From NCBI GenBank assembly GCA_902624765.1, contig CACNYO010000005.1, positions 1 to 53,229 of the forward strand: a DNA stretch of 53,229 bases, in the 5' to 3' direction. The position numbers and the translations under genes were made by a program. The DNA is from an uncultured SAR86 cluster bacterium (GTDB lineage Bacteria > Pseudomonadota > Gammaproteobacteria > Magnimaribacterales > AG-339-G14). The notes below the pieces were generated by a model. That model saw nothing but the letters and a program-made list of their open reading frames with translations, was not told the origin of the DNA and made no database searches. Of the stretch, positions 28,501 through 37,641 are shown piece by piece (position 1 is the stretch's first letter; each line of letters opens with the position of its first letter).

Positions 28501-28933
28501 CTGGAGTTATCATTTTGGTTTCTGTGTATTCTTCCATAGGAGCAGAGAGAGATAGTCCATCGACGGGTTGCTGAGTTCCAATATCAATTCCGCCAATACT
28601 TATTAATCTTCCAACTGCAAACGGAAGACTATAATTACCAAAATTATCAGAAATGGTTGATGGCTCATCTTCATCTAAGGTTTCATTGCCATTAGTATCT
28701 ATAAAAACGGTTGCCCCAGATATATAATCATCTACGACTTTTCCAGAGACATATTGAGTTTGGTTTTGAACTGTATCCTGAGTAGCTTGCGAGGATGCAT
28801 ACGGGCTAATTGGATTATTACTTTGCGGCTCGACAGAATTACCTCCGCCTCCGCCTCCGCCACAAGCAACTACAAATAGAATCAAAAAGAATTTAAAAAA
28901 TTTTTTCACAGAAAGATTAAAAATACGACTCAT
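25520..28933 (-). CDS. Large lipoprotein, putative metzincin-like zinc metalloprotease with Ca-binding type-3-like C-terminal repeats
   Basis: Lipobox LFVVACGGGGGGG; WHEIGHTMCAAHN (HExxHxxxxxH); C-term DTDGDGMDNNFVGEDDDDNDGVSDQFDSAPLDP. Confidence 0.75.
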   Translation of the reverse strand: MSRIFNLSVKKFFKFFLILFVVACGGGGGGGNSVEPQSNNPISPYASSQATQDTVQNQTQYVSGKVVDDYISGATVFIDTNGNETLDEDEPSTISDNFGNYSLPFAVGRLISIGGIDIGTQQPVDGLSLSAPMEEYTETKMITPVTSLLSSEAEEAEIKEALGIPEYLDLNTADPIVEREREGGDNTLYEVGNQITVMALSLQEVVETQSSGEESTLNIIEKLSEEIKEKKKESPTGQVSLESTEIVDNLIDDVLTEANIEIEEDKLSNVVNAVANLVSTISADQDDETTKAVLSFGVTTFLSDVVEIVEGTASDEKIESYNAESIVETLSATLSIDATRLKVNEAPILSQDLSSQIPDSGLAVDESDDISWSASNNDELQASVDIVIQDAGDEITAEDIEDTDLASDNENENVNEVIAELVENSPPEPEPLSLAEQMIADYEAQQAEIAAEDAAAQAAAEAAPPKVANVYLWYSKDSQVHFGDGEAGKSAMDTRAAFMFEVINEMYVNQRIKLEWNIVGSDFWDAPLSEDSLDHPYFPLWYSNGCTNYEEYVFETDECNEALNQRRAAHDAVEADFHMVLMTNLENNNPKAPVSGVAGSKRDWDTDANFLATWEGINILSGFSTGNNPEEQENMVPGSMAPEIAPVLWYDYIDTLWHEIGHTMCAAHNRPENSNTSPKGSLCAGVNFENIGKDTLMNGGGSMKVPPDQVITQSHSSSTVMETSSSRTCVPNDDLNSEPIVCQKPPVDGNEDGNIYDSSVDSGGEMARDLFNEWSYYYANLWDHKEAQLAGEVAGNNQVDMDRYDSSATSPAVSSRMLFPLIDGGEYTFTNGQRTKRMLVIEDDPVTIDGTSYQEFRFVEDLGKEYCGYISYAKHCSTRQEICDNLDDNRHPTKHNCPVGALGHGDFIEGEEPRWAGFYDPSQTVFRFRISPEGHYFLSAYDDNKNWPASDGSNLRPIYQGGPALRYDLDSSLGCPFLSANFSPGHYQEFDCAFKGFEYLVDRWNGVAGGFLAVHTFKGKDPTEYAKESLPYNLPAFSGIEKRYQAVSTPYGDYITFMLVQQQYSSDAKESASYFNKFYLHPEVGIAQFEHHGEVWQLVSVDTDGDGMDNNFVGEDDDDNDGVSDQFDSAPLDPLVQ
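28842..28861 (-). repeat. GGCGGA hexanucleotide repeat encoding a poly-Gly linker after the lipobox Cys
   Basis: Plus strand CCTCCGCCTCCGCCTCCGCC; minus strand gives seven GG runs separated by single bases. Confidence 0.8.
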
Positions 28934-28970
28934 TATATGACAAAATGTCGATTCAAATATACTTATAAAA

Positions 28971-31346
28971 ATGAAAAAATCATTAATTTACTTTTTATCT
29001 CTCTTTGTTATTTTTCCTATATATGCTTTGGAAAATGACGATATCAACGAAGACAATATCATTGATGAAATTATAGTTTCTTCAACAAAAAGAGCCGACG
29101 AAGCAAGAGACGTATCTGTCACTGTTTTAGCATTAAGGGATGCTGATTTAGATAGATTGAATATTTCAAATTTCGATGATTTTTCATTATTTCTTCCTAA
29201 TGTAACTTCTGCTGGAAGAGGGCCGGGCCAATCTACAATGTTTATAAGAGGAATGGCTATTGATCCGATTTCTGTCTTTGTTTCTGGTTCGCAAGGATCA
29301 ACGCCAAATGTAGCTTTTTATCTTGATGAGCAACCGATCACTTCTGTTGGAAGAAATTTAGATGTTTATGCTGCTGACCTAGAAAGAATTGAGGTTTTAT
29401 CTGGACCGCAAGGTACTCTTTTTGGAGCAAGTGCACAGGCAGGAACGGTTAGACTGATTACAAAGAAACCTGTCTATGATGTTTTCGATGCAGGCTTTCA
29501 ATCTTCTTACTTTGCTACAAAGGGCGGAGATAACAGTTCTTCTGTAGAAGCATACATAAACTTTCCAGTCATTGATGATGAATGGTCAATTAGAGGCGTT
29601 TTCTACAATACTAATTTTGGAGGATATATCGATAATATCTTTGGAGAGAACATTTTATCTTCAGAAAATCCTTATTACCCGGAAAACGCAGAAAAAAGAA
29701 AAATTAACAATGCGGATCTAGTCGAAGATGACTTTAATGATTCAAGTTATCGAGGATTTAGATTAGCTTCCAGAAGTAAATTTGCAGAGACTTGGGAAGT
29801 ACTGGTTCAATTTTTACAGCAAGACATTTCAGCTGACGGTGTTTATGATTTCGATCCAACTTTGGGTGACCTTAAAGTTCAAAGATTTAATGAAGATACT
29901 TTGGATGATAGTTTTTCTCAGATAGCTGCAACTATTTCTGGAAAGATAGGTTCAACACAGTTCCTTTACACGGGAGCTATTTTAGATAGGGAAGTTAGAC
30001 AGAATGCTGATTATTCAGGCTTTGCTGGGAAAAATGGAATTTATGTTCCTTATTACACTTGTAACCATCCTCTTTATACTTCTTGTGATGACCCAAGTAT
30101 CTTTTTTCAAGGAGTTGTAGACTCACAAAGAAATACTCATGAAATTAGAGTTGCAACAGATGGTCAGAAGAAGTACGTGTTCACTGGTGGTATCTTTTTT
30201 GATGCTTCTAAATCAGAAAATCAAGAAAACTTTAATTATCCAGGCTACAACCCCTCGTTTGCTCTTAACTCACCCATATCAACAGCAAGATCAATCAATT
30301 CCAGCGCAAGATTACCCGGAGTGCTCGAATTTAGTGATATAACTAGGGAGCAAAGCCAAACCGCTTTGTTCGGTGAACTAACCTTTAGGATCCTGCCGGA
30401 AAAATTTCATCTGATGCTAGGAGGAAGGTTCTATCAACAAACAGTTGATTTCTATGGATCAAGTAATAATCCAACCTTTGGGTCTGCTGATGCAGACGAT
30501 GGAATTGATTTTGATTCTTCTTTTGGACACTCCAAAGAGAAATTAGAGGAAAATGATTCTATATATAAGGTTACTTTAAGTTACTTTCCTCAGGATGATG
30601 TCCTTCTTTTCTTGACAGCTACTGATGGATTTAGGCCCGGTGGTTTCAATAGAGGAGGAGGGGCGGCATCTAGGAATCCAAATTATCCAAACGTTCCTTT
30701 AACTTACTCAACGGATAATACTGAGAACATTGAATTTGGAGTTAAATCAATTTTCTTAGAAGGATCTCTTAGATTTAATGCAAACCTTTATCAGGTAAAC
30801 TGGAAAAATATTCAAGTTTCTAGATTAGACCCTATAAATATTTCGTCATTAACTTTCATAGACAATTCAGCAGAAGCAAAAATTCAGGGTCTGGAAGCAG
30901 ATATTCTTTATTACATTGACGATAATTGGACATTAGCAACAGCTATGTCCTTCAATAATTCAGAATTGACTAAGAGGACATCCGATATTATTGAATTAGC
31001 TCCTTTGGGTTCAAGCCTGCCTTTAGCGCCTGAGACGCAATGGAATTTAAGATTGAGATACGACAAAACATTCAATACGGTTCCTATGTATTTTCAGCTA
31101 AGTACCACTTCGGCTTCGGAATCTTACAGTTCTCTTGTGCTTGCAAGAAGATACAAACAAGAGGCTTATAACATCCTTAATTTTTCGATCGGAGTAGATT
31201 TTGAAGATTGGGCAATAGAATTATTTGCCAGAAACCTTGACGATGAAAGAGCTGAACTTTACTACAATGAGATGGATGAAACACCTAGAATGCATACCAT
31301 ACGTCCTCAGAACATTGGGTTAAGATTTAAATATACTTTCAGATAG
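28971..31346 (+). CDS. TonB-dependent receptor
   Basis: DEIIVSSTKRADEARDVSVTVLAL, GPGQSTMFIRGMA, LERIEVLSGPQGTLFGASAQAGTVRLITKKP; C-terminal IGLRFKYTFR. Confidence 0.95.
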   Translation: MKKSLIYFLSLFVIFPIYALENDDINEDNIIDEIIVSSTKRADEARDVSVTVLALRDADLDRLNISNFDDFSLFLPNVTSAGRGPGQSTMFIRGMAIDPISVFVSGSQGSTPNVAFYLDEQPITSVGRNLDVYAADLERIEVLSGPQGTLFGASAQAGTVRLITKKPVYDVFDAGFQSSYFATKGGDNSSSVEAYINFPVIDDEWSIRGVFYNTNFGGYIDNIFGENILSSENPYYPENAEKRKINNADLVEDDFNDSSYRGFRLASRSKFAETWEVLVQFLQQDISADGVYDFDPTLGDLKVQRFNEDTLDDSFSQIAATISGKIGSTQFLYTGAILDREVRQNADYSGFAGKNGIYVPYYTCNHPLYTSCDDPSIFFQGVVDSQRNTHEIRVATDGQKKYVFTGGIFFDASKSENQENFNYPGYNPSFALNSPISTARSINSSARLPGVLEFSDITREQSQTALFGELTFRILPEKFHLMLGGRFYQQTVDFYGSSNNPTFGSADADDGIDFDSSFGHSKEKLEENDSIYKVTLSYFPQDDVLLFLTATDGFRPGGFNRGGGAASRNPNYPNVPLTYSTDNTENIEFGVKSIFLEGSLRFNANLYQVNWKNIQVSRLDPINISSLTFIDNSAEAKIQGLEADILYYIDDNWTLATAMSFNNSELTKRTSDIIELAPLGSSLPLAPETQWNLRLRYDKTFNTVPMYFQLSTTSASESYSSLVLARRYKQEAYNILNFSIGVDFEDWAIELFARNLDDERAELYYNEMDETPRMHTIRPQNIGLRFKYTFR

Positions 31347-31388
31347 CTTGAAAAGGTAATATTTAATAGGTAAATTGAATTTTCTTTT

Positions 31389-31464
31389 GCGAGTATAGCT
31401 CAGCTGGTAGAGCGCGACCTTGCCAAGGTCGAGGCCACGGGTTCGAACCCCGTTACTCGCTCCA
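31389..31464 (+). tRNA. tRNA-Gly(GCC)
   Basis: GCGAGTA/TACTCGC acceptor plus TCCA; anticodon loop TTGCCAA; T-loop GGTTCGAACC. Confidence 0.96.
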
Positions 31465-32106
31465 TTATAGTAAATCGTCAGCTATTTGGTGATTTTTGTC
31501 TCTATGACCAGCCTCATCATTTCTAACGGCTACAACAACGTCTCTCAAGGTTGCTTTGCTTCCTAAATCCCAGTAATCAACCGCAATTTTTGGGGCAGGT
31601 ACGTTTTCGATCCTACCTTTGTCGATTTCTTCAAGAAATTCTGTATAAGAGGTAACAGCTTCTTCCTCAAAATAACCTATCATTCTGTGTGCTGTTCCTC
31701 TAAAAAATACATATAGAAAAAAATAGAAGGTAGCAAAGATAATCTGTGCAGATAAAACTAAAAGTCTTTCAAATAGGGTAGGCTTAGAAATTTCGATGAA
31801 TGTCATTAAATGCATTCTTTCGTTTTCAGCCTCATCCAAAAGTTCTTTAATAATTCCATCATCATTGGTCATATTACGAAGACTTTTGAAGTGATGAAGC
31901 ATACCTGCCACCATCCCTGGCACTGCTGCCACTGTTTCCAAAACTACCGCTCTGTGTCCATACCTTTTTCGAAAAAATAGATCAGCAGCAATCCTTAACG
32001 CTCTAGTTATTAAATAGGCTGATCTATCACTTAATCCATGTGGATATTTGTGTGTACTTTCTTGGTCGACAAAACCTATATTTTTTTGAAATGGAGTGTT
32101 TTTCAT
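31465..32106 (-). CDS. aox: Alternative oxidase (AOX, di-iron ubiquinol oxidase)
   Basis: [62 protein letters not shown]: all four di-iron ligand motifs. Confidence 0.95.
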   Translation of the reverse strand: MKNTPFQKNIGFVDQESTHKYPHGLSDRSAYLITRALRIAADLFFRKRYGHRAVVLETVAAVPGMVAGMLHHFKSLRNMTNDDGIIKELLDEAENERMHLMTFIEISKPTLFERLLVLSAQIIFATFYFFLYVFFRGTAHRMIGYFEEEAVTSYTEFLEEIDKGRIENVPAPKIAVDYWDLGSKATLRDVVVAVRNDEAGHRDKNHQIADDLL

Positions 32107-32193
32107 CTAGATACATAATATATATCTTAGAGTTATAGATAAAATATTTATTCTATTTATTAGATATATATACCTTTAGAGCATAAGAAAAAA

Positions 32194-33315
32194 TTAACTA
32201 TCAATGTAGCTAATTAAAATATCTTGATATATCTCTTTGAGAACTTCTAAGTGTTCAACTTTAATATGCTCATCTATTTTATGGATTGAGGCATTGATTG
32301 GTCCTAATTCAACCACTTCAGCTCCATGTGGATGCATGAATCTACCGTCAGATGTTCCCCCGCCGGTATCTTCGATTGTATTAATGCCAGTGATTTTTTT
32401 AATAGAATTTCTTACTATATTTCTTAAGAAAGGTTTATCAGTATAAAAAGGTTTTGCATTTAACTCCCATTCTAGCTTGTAATTTTTTATATTTTTTTCG
32501 ATGACTTCAATTACTTTTCTTTTAATGTCATCTGCTGTTATTTCCGGAGAAAATCTAAAATTAAATTCAACCTTCAAGTCTCCTGGAACAACATTTTTAG
32601 CACCTGTACCCGAATTTATATTTGATATCTGAAAGGATGTAGGAGGGAAATTTTTATTTCCTTTATCCCATTTCTTTTCTGAAAGCTCTTTGATGATTCC
32701 ACCAGAAAGCATAATGGGATTTATAACATCGCTCGGGTAGGCAACGTGTCCTTGTTTACCTATTATTATTAGGGATCCAGATAAAGATCCTCTTCTTCCA
32801 ATTCTGACGGTATCTCCAAGCTCATTTTTTGATGAAGGTTCACCAGCCAAGCAATAATCGATTGCATTGTTATTCTGTTTTAGTTCATCTAAGACTTTTT
32901 CAATTGTTCCATCTATAGCATCTCCTTCTTCATTGGATGTAAGCAATATGGATATTTTTTTTCTATTCTTAGTAAGATCAATGTCTTTGAGAGCAAATAA
33001 AAAAGCAGAGATACTGCTTTTCATATCTGCAGCACCCCTTGCCGTAATTACATTTCCTTTAATATCTGCAGCAAATGGATCGCATGACCATGATTCAACT
33101 GGACCAGTAGGTACTACATCAGTATGTCCAAGGAAACAAAAATTATCTCCTGAGCCAATTTCTGCATATAGGTTTTCAACGTTTGAGTAATTAATTCTTT
33201 TTGTCGAGAATCCCATCTTTTTTAACTCTGGTTCGATTAAATCAAAACAACCCATATCTCTAGGAGTAATTGATTGTATTCGTAATAATTTTTGTGTAAA
33301 TTCAATTAAGTTCAT
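32194..33315 (-). CDS. dapE: Succinyl-diaminopimelate desuccinylase
   Basis: CFLGHTDVVPTGPVESWSCDPF, RGAADMKSSISAF, LLTSNEEGDAIDGT, GGTSDGRFM. Confidence 0.95.
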   Translation of the reverse strand: MNLIEFTQKLLRIQSITPRDMGCFDLIEPELKKMGFSTKRINYSNVENLYAEIGSGDNFCFLGHTDVVPTGPVESWSCDPFAADIKGNVITARGAADMKSSISAFLFALKDIDLTKNRKKISILLTSNEEGDAIDGTIEKVLDELKQNNNAIDYCLAGEPSSKNELGDTVRIGRRGSLSGSLIIIGKQGHVAYPSDVINPIMLSGGIIKELSEKKWDKGNKNFPPTSFQISNINSGTGAKNVVPGDLKVEFNFRFSPEITADDIKRKVIEVIEKNIKNYKLEWELNAKPFYTDKPFLRNIVRNSIKKITGINTIEDTGGGTSDGRFMHPHGAEVVELGPINASIHKIDEHIKVEHLEVLKEIYQDILISYIDS

Positions 33316-33379
33316 ACAGGCGCATTTTATTGTAAAAAAAATACAATCTAAAATTTTTCTAATATAAAAAGAGGAACAT

Positions 33380-35539
33380 ATGACTGAAAGAGTTAACGAA
33401 GGTAAATTAAGTATCAGTACATCATTGCATGCTTTATTAGAGCAAGAAATTGCTCCTGATCTTAATCTAGATACTGCACAATTTTGGCAAGATTTTCAAA
33501 AAATTGCAGAGAAATATATTCCCATCAATGAAGAGCTGCTTAGGAAAAGAGAAGATTTACAAACAAAAATAGATGAATGGCATTTATCTAATAAGGATTT
33601 TGATTTTGATTCATATAAATCTTTTTTAAGAGAAATAGGATATTTAGTTGAAGAAGGCGCTGACTTTGAAATTTCTACCGCAAATGTGGATGCCGAAATA
33701 GCCCAAATCGCCGGTCCACAATTAGTAGTCCCTGTCATGAACGCTCGATTTTCTTTAAATGCTGCTAATGCCAGGTGGGGCAGTTTGTATGATGCTCTTT
33801 ATGGAACGGACATGATATCTGAAGATGATGGAGCTGATAGAGCAGGTGCTTACAATCCTGTAAGAGGTGACAAAGTTATCGATTTTTCTAAAAACTTTTT
33901 AAACGATCACCTTCCTTTGGCTGAAGGAAAATATCAAGACGTTGTTTCTTTTCAAATATCAAATGGAGACTTAGAAATTTCTTTATCAGATCAATCAAAA
34001 ACCTCTCTAAAAAATGACTCAGCATTTGTTGGTTTTAAAGGCGATGAATCAAATCCCGAAAGCATATTATTGAAAAATAATGATTTACATGTAGAAATCA
34101 AAATTGATAGAAATGACTCAGTTGGTTCCACGGATCCTGCAGGAATTAAAGACGTTTTTCTAGAATCTGCTGTAACCACCATTCAGGATCTAGAAGATTC
34201 TGTTGCTGCTGTGAATGGTGAAGATAAAACTGATGTTTATAAAAATTGGCTTGGTCTAATGAAAGGAACCCTAGCAGAAACTTTCGAAAAGGGCGGGTCA
34301 ACTCTTACAAGAAGTCTAAATGAAGATTTATCCTTTTTATCTCCAGATGGAAAACCCATGACGATTGCAGCTAGAAGTCTAATGCTTGTCAGAAACGTTG
34401 GTCATTTGATGACTAATCCAGCGGTTTTACTTGACGGTAAAGAAATACCCGAAGGAATAATCGATGCAATGTTCACAATCGCGATAGGTAAGCATGATTT
34501 AGATCAAACGGGATCTGTCCAGAATTCTAAAACAGGCAGTATATATATCGTAAAACCTAAGATGCACGGCCCTGAGGAGGTTCAGTTTACTTGCGATCTA
34601 TTTTCCGATGTTGAAAGCGCTCTTGGTTTAGAAAAAAATACCGTGAAGATCGGGATAATGGATGAGGAGAGACGGACAACGGTAAATTTAAAAGAATGCA
34701 TCAGAGTTGCAAAAGAAAGAGTTATTTTTATCAACACTGGATTTTTAGATAGAACCGGCGACGAGATTCACACAAGCATGGAAGCTGGCCCAATGATAAG
34801 AAAGGCAGAAATGAAACAGCAACCTTGGATCTTATCTTACGAGGATTGGAATGTAGACAATGGTTTATCTTCAGGCTTTAAGGGAAAAGCTCAAATTGGA
34901 AAAGGTATGTGGCCCATGCCCGATATGATGTTAGATATGTTTAATACTAAAACCATGCATCCAAAAGCAGGAGCAAATTGTGCTTGGGTGCCTTCACCTA
35001 CTGCAGCAACCTTGCATGCAATGCATTATCATCAAATAAGTGTCTCATCTGAACAATCAGATTTATTAAAAAGAGAGAGGGCAAGCCTTGATGATATTTT
35101 AACAATTCCTTTATTGGAGGATGCAGGGTCGCTTTCAGCCGAAGAAATACAGGCAGAATTAGATAATAATGCTCAAGGAATATTAGGCTACGTTGTCAGA
35201 TGGATTGATCAAGGAATTGGATGCTCTAAAGTTCCTGATATAAACAATATAGGCTTAATGGAGGATAGAGCAACTTGCAGAATATCCAGTCAACATATGG
35301 CAAATTGGCTTCATCACGGACTTTGTTCAGAAGAACAAGTCATAGAGACCATGAAAAAAATGGCCTTGGTGGTCGATGAACAAAATGCTGGTGATCCAGA
35401 ATATGTAAACATGGCGCCTAGTTTCGATGGCGTAGCATTTAAGGCTGCATGCGACCTTGTTATTAAGGGAAGAGTCCAGCCTAGTGGTTACACAGAACCT
35501 ATTCTCCATGAAAAAAGACAAGAGTTTTTAGGCGGCTAA
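33380..35539 (+). CDS. glcB: Malate synthase G
   Basis: 719 aa; [71 protein letters not shown]. Confidence 0.97.
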   Translation: MTERVNEGKLSISTSLHALLEQEIAPDLNLDTAQFWQDFQKIAEKYIPINEELLRKREDLQTKIDEWHLSNKDFDFDSYKSFLREIGYLVEEGADFEISTANVDAEIAQIAGPQLVVPVMNARFSLNAANARWGSLYDALYGTDMISEDDGADRAGAYNPVRGDKVIDFSKNFLNDHLPLAEGKYQDVVSFQISNGDLEISLSDQSKTSLKNDSAFVGFKGDESNPESILLKNNDLHVEIKIDRNDSVGSTDPAGIKDVFLESAVTTIQDLEDSVAAVNGEDKTDVYKNWLGLMKGTLAETFEKGGSTLTRSLNEDLSFLSPDGKPMTIAARSLMLVRNVGHLMTNPAVLLDGKEIPEGIIDAMFTIAIGKHDLDQTGSVQNSKTGSIYIVKPKMHGPEEVQFTCDLFSDVESALGLEKNTVKIGIMDEERRTTVNLKECIRVAKERVIFINTGFLDRTGDEIHTSMEAGPMIRKAEMKQQPWILSYEDWNVDNGLSSGFKGKAQIGKGMWPMPDMMLDMFNTKTMHPKAGANCAWVPSPTAATLHAMHYHQISVSSEQSDLLKRERASLDDILTIPLLEDAGSLSAEEIQAELDNNAQGILGYVVRWIDQGIGCSKVPDINNIGLMEDRATCRISSQHMANWLHHGLCSEEQVIETMKKMALVVDEQNAGDPEYVNMAPSFDGVAFKAACDLVIKGRVQPSGYTEPILHEKRQEFLGG

Positions 35540-36543
35540 TGAGTAATCCGCTTGATCGCCATTTAGAATGGCTGAATCAACATACGGAAGAGATTATTGA
35601 TGCTGAAAGGCCAATAATAGATCCTCATCATCATTTATGGCCTGGAGAATCACAATATTTATTGGAAGATCTTTGGGATGATACTTCATCGGGACACAAT
35701 ATAAAGCACACGGTATTCATAGAGTGCACTCAAGAATTTCTTACCTCTGGACCCGACCATCTAAAACCTGTTGGAGAAACAATTTTTGTAAAAAAAATTG
35801 CTGATGAGGCAAAAAAAGAACCATCAAAATCACAAATATCAGGAATAGTTTCTCACGCTGATATGACTTTAGGAGAGGGTATTAATGAAGTTTTAGATTT
35901 ACATTTTCAATATGGAGAATCTTTATTCAAAGGTATTCGTCATGCTGGCGGCTGGGATCCGCATGAAAACATGAGAAATTCTCATCACAGTCCACCAAAA
36001 GATATGTATTTGAGCGATGTTTTCAATCAATCTCTAAAGATTCTTGAAGAAAAAGATCTAGTTTTTGAGGCGTGGCAATATCATCATCAGATTAATCAGG
36101 TTGCAGAAATTGCAGATAGAAATGAGGAACTCACAATCATTCTCAATCATTTTAGCGGGCCGATAGGAATAGGGCCTTACGAGGGTAAGGAAAATGAAAT
36201 TTTTAAAGTTTGGCGAAAAGATATAAAAGAGCTATCTAAAAGACCAAATGTATTAGCTAAGCTTGGCGGACTTGCCATGCCAGTAAATGGCTTTAAATTT
36301 CATGAGCAAGAAACGCCAGCAACTTCAGACCAAATGGTAGAAAAGCAAAAACGTTATTACTTAGAATGTATAGAATCTTTTGAGCCATCTAGGTGTATGT
36401 TTGAAAGTAATTTTCCAGTTGATAAGCAATCTATTTCGTATCATGTCTTATGGAATTTTTTTAAGAAAATCTCAGAAAATTTTAGCGAAGATGAAAAAAA
36501 CAGTATGTTTTACGATTGCGCTAAAAAAGCTTACTCAATCTGA
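35539..36543 (+). CDS. Amidohydrolase family metal-dependent hydrolase
   Basis: RPIIDPHHHLWPGESQYLLEDL, FKGIRHAGGWDP, MFESNFPVDKQSISY; start overlaps the glcB stop (TAATG). Confidence 0.88.
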   Translation: MSNPLDRHLEWLNQHTEEIIDAERPIIDPHHHLWPGESQYLLEDLWDDTSSGHNIKHTVFIECTQEFLTSGPDHLKPVGETIFVKKIADEAKKEPSKSQISGIVSHADMTLGEGINEVLDLHFQYGESLFKGIRHAGGWDPHENMRNSHHSPPKDMYLSDVFNQSLKILEEKDLVFEAWQYHHQINQVAEIADRNEELTIILNHFSGPIGIGPYEGKENEIFKVWRKDIKELSKRPNVLAKLGGLAMPVNGFKFHEQETPATSDQMVEKQKRYYLECIESFEPSRCMFESNFPVDKQSISYHVLWNFFKKISENFSEDEKNSMFYDCAKKAYSI

Positions 36544-36546
36544 TGT

Positions 36547-37641
36547 TTACTGATTAAAGCCCTGCAATTCTGCAGCTTCCTCTCTAACTAGTTCTGGACC
36601 ACCAAGAATTTGTCTATTTAATCCAATTCTTTTAAACCAGTAATGTAATCCTAAGAGATCTGTAAATCCCATACCTCCATGTACTTCTGTTGCTTTTTTA
36701 GAAACCATTTTTGCAACCTCAGCAATATGTGATTTTGCTTGGCAAGCTTGTAGGCGAGCCTCGTCAGGATCATGATCAAAAGAATGAGCAGCTTGCCATA
36801 GCATTGCGTAGCAAGGCTCTAAATCAGCAGCCATCTCAGCACACATATGCTTTACGGCTTGAAATGATCCTATTACACGATTGAATTGCTTTCTTTCTTT
36901 TGCATATGAAACTGCTTTCTCAATCATTGTCTCAGAAGCACCTAGTGAGTCTGCCGAGAGAATAATTCTTCCCGCATCTATAACCTTCTGGATAACAAAA
37001 GGATTATTTTCTGTTTCTTGAAGCACCTCAGCTTTTACATTTTTAAGATTAAGTTCCAAATACAATCTAGTTTTATCCACCGTGGTTAGCTGAATGATTT
37101 CAAGACCTTTTTCATTTCTATCAACGATAAACATGGTTCCACCCTTATCCGATAAAATAAAGAAATCTGCATCGTCTCCATCTATCACAAAAAGGGCTTT
37201 ACCCGAGGCCTTGCCTTTATTTAGTTCAATGCCAGAATCTTCCCTTGAAGCAACGTACTCACTAAGACCAACACCAAACTTAATTTCATTTGATGCAATT
37301 TTTGGTAGGTATTTATCTTTCTGATCATCATTACCACCAAGACTTAATGCAATAGGAGCCATAACATAAGATCCAGCAAAGGATATTGGTCCCACTCCGG
37401 TCCCTAATCCTTGAGCAATGGACACTGCAGATAATAAATCTCCTCCTAAGCCACCATAATTTTCAGGAATTAATAAGCTACTTAATCCAAGATTCATCAA
37501 ACCAGATTTAATATCCTCATGAAGTTTTTGATCATCTCCGTTGGCTATTTTTCGGATCTCATCAACGGTTACGTTATCTGATAAAAATTTTTTTACGTAG
37601 TCTTGAAACTGATTTTGCTCTTCAGATAGTCCGAAATACAT
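36547..37641 (-). CDS. Acyl-CoA dehydrogenase
   Basis: LIPENYGGLGGDLLSAV, SYAKERKQFNRVIGSFQAVKHMCAEM, HGGMGFTDLLGLHYWFKR. Confidence 0.93.
   Translation of the reverse strand: MYFGLSEEQNQFQDYVKKFLSDNVTVDEIRKIANGDDQKLHEDIKSGLMNLGLSSLLIPENYGGLGGDLLSAVSIAQGLGTGVGPISFAGSYVMAPIALSLGGNDDQKDKYLPKIASNEIKFGVGLSEYVASREDSGIELNKGKASGKALFVIDGDDADFFILSDKGGTMFIVDRNEKGLEIIQLTTVDKTRLYLELNLKNVKAEVLQETENNPFVIQKVIDAGRIILSADSLGASETMIEKAVSYAKERKQFNRVIGSFQAVKHMCAEMAADLEPCYAMLWQAAHSFDHDPDEARLQACQAKSHIAEVAKMVSKKATEVHGGMGFTDLLGLHYWFKRIGLNRQILGGPELVREEAAELQGFNQ

Noticed and set aside
26054-28574. Several short ORFs on both strands within the metalloprotease gene (26054, 26470, 27015, 27214, 27427, 28377)
   Set aside because: All overlap a single long uninterrupted ORF with coherent domain content.
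30139-30342. Out-of-frame ORF inside the second TonB-dependent receptor
   Set aside because: Same-strand alternative frame; no domain or start-site evidence.
32109-32127. Assigning the AOX upstream palindrome as an NsrR site
   Set aside because: Half-sites resemble the NsrR consensus only partly and the spacing is two bases short; kept only as a generic palindrome.
32867-33190. 107-aa ORF antisense to dapE
   Set aside because: Shadow ORF of a conserved enzyme.
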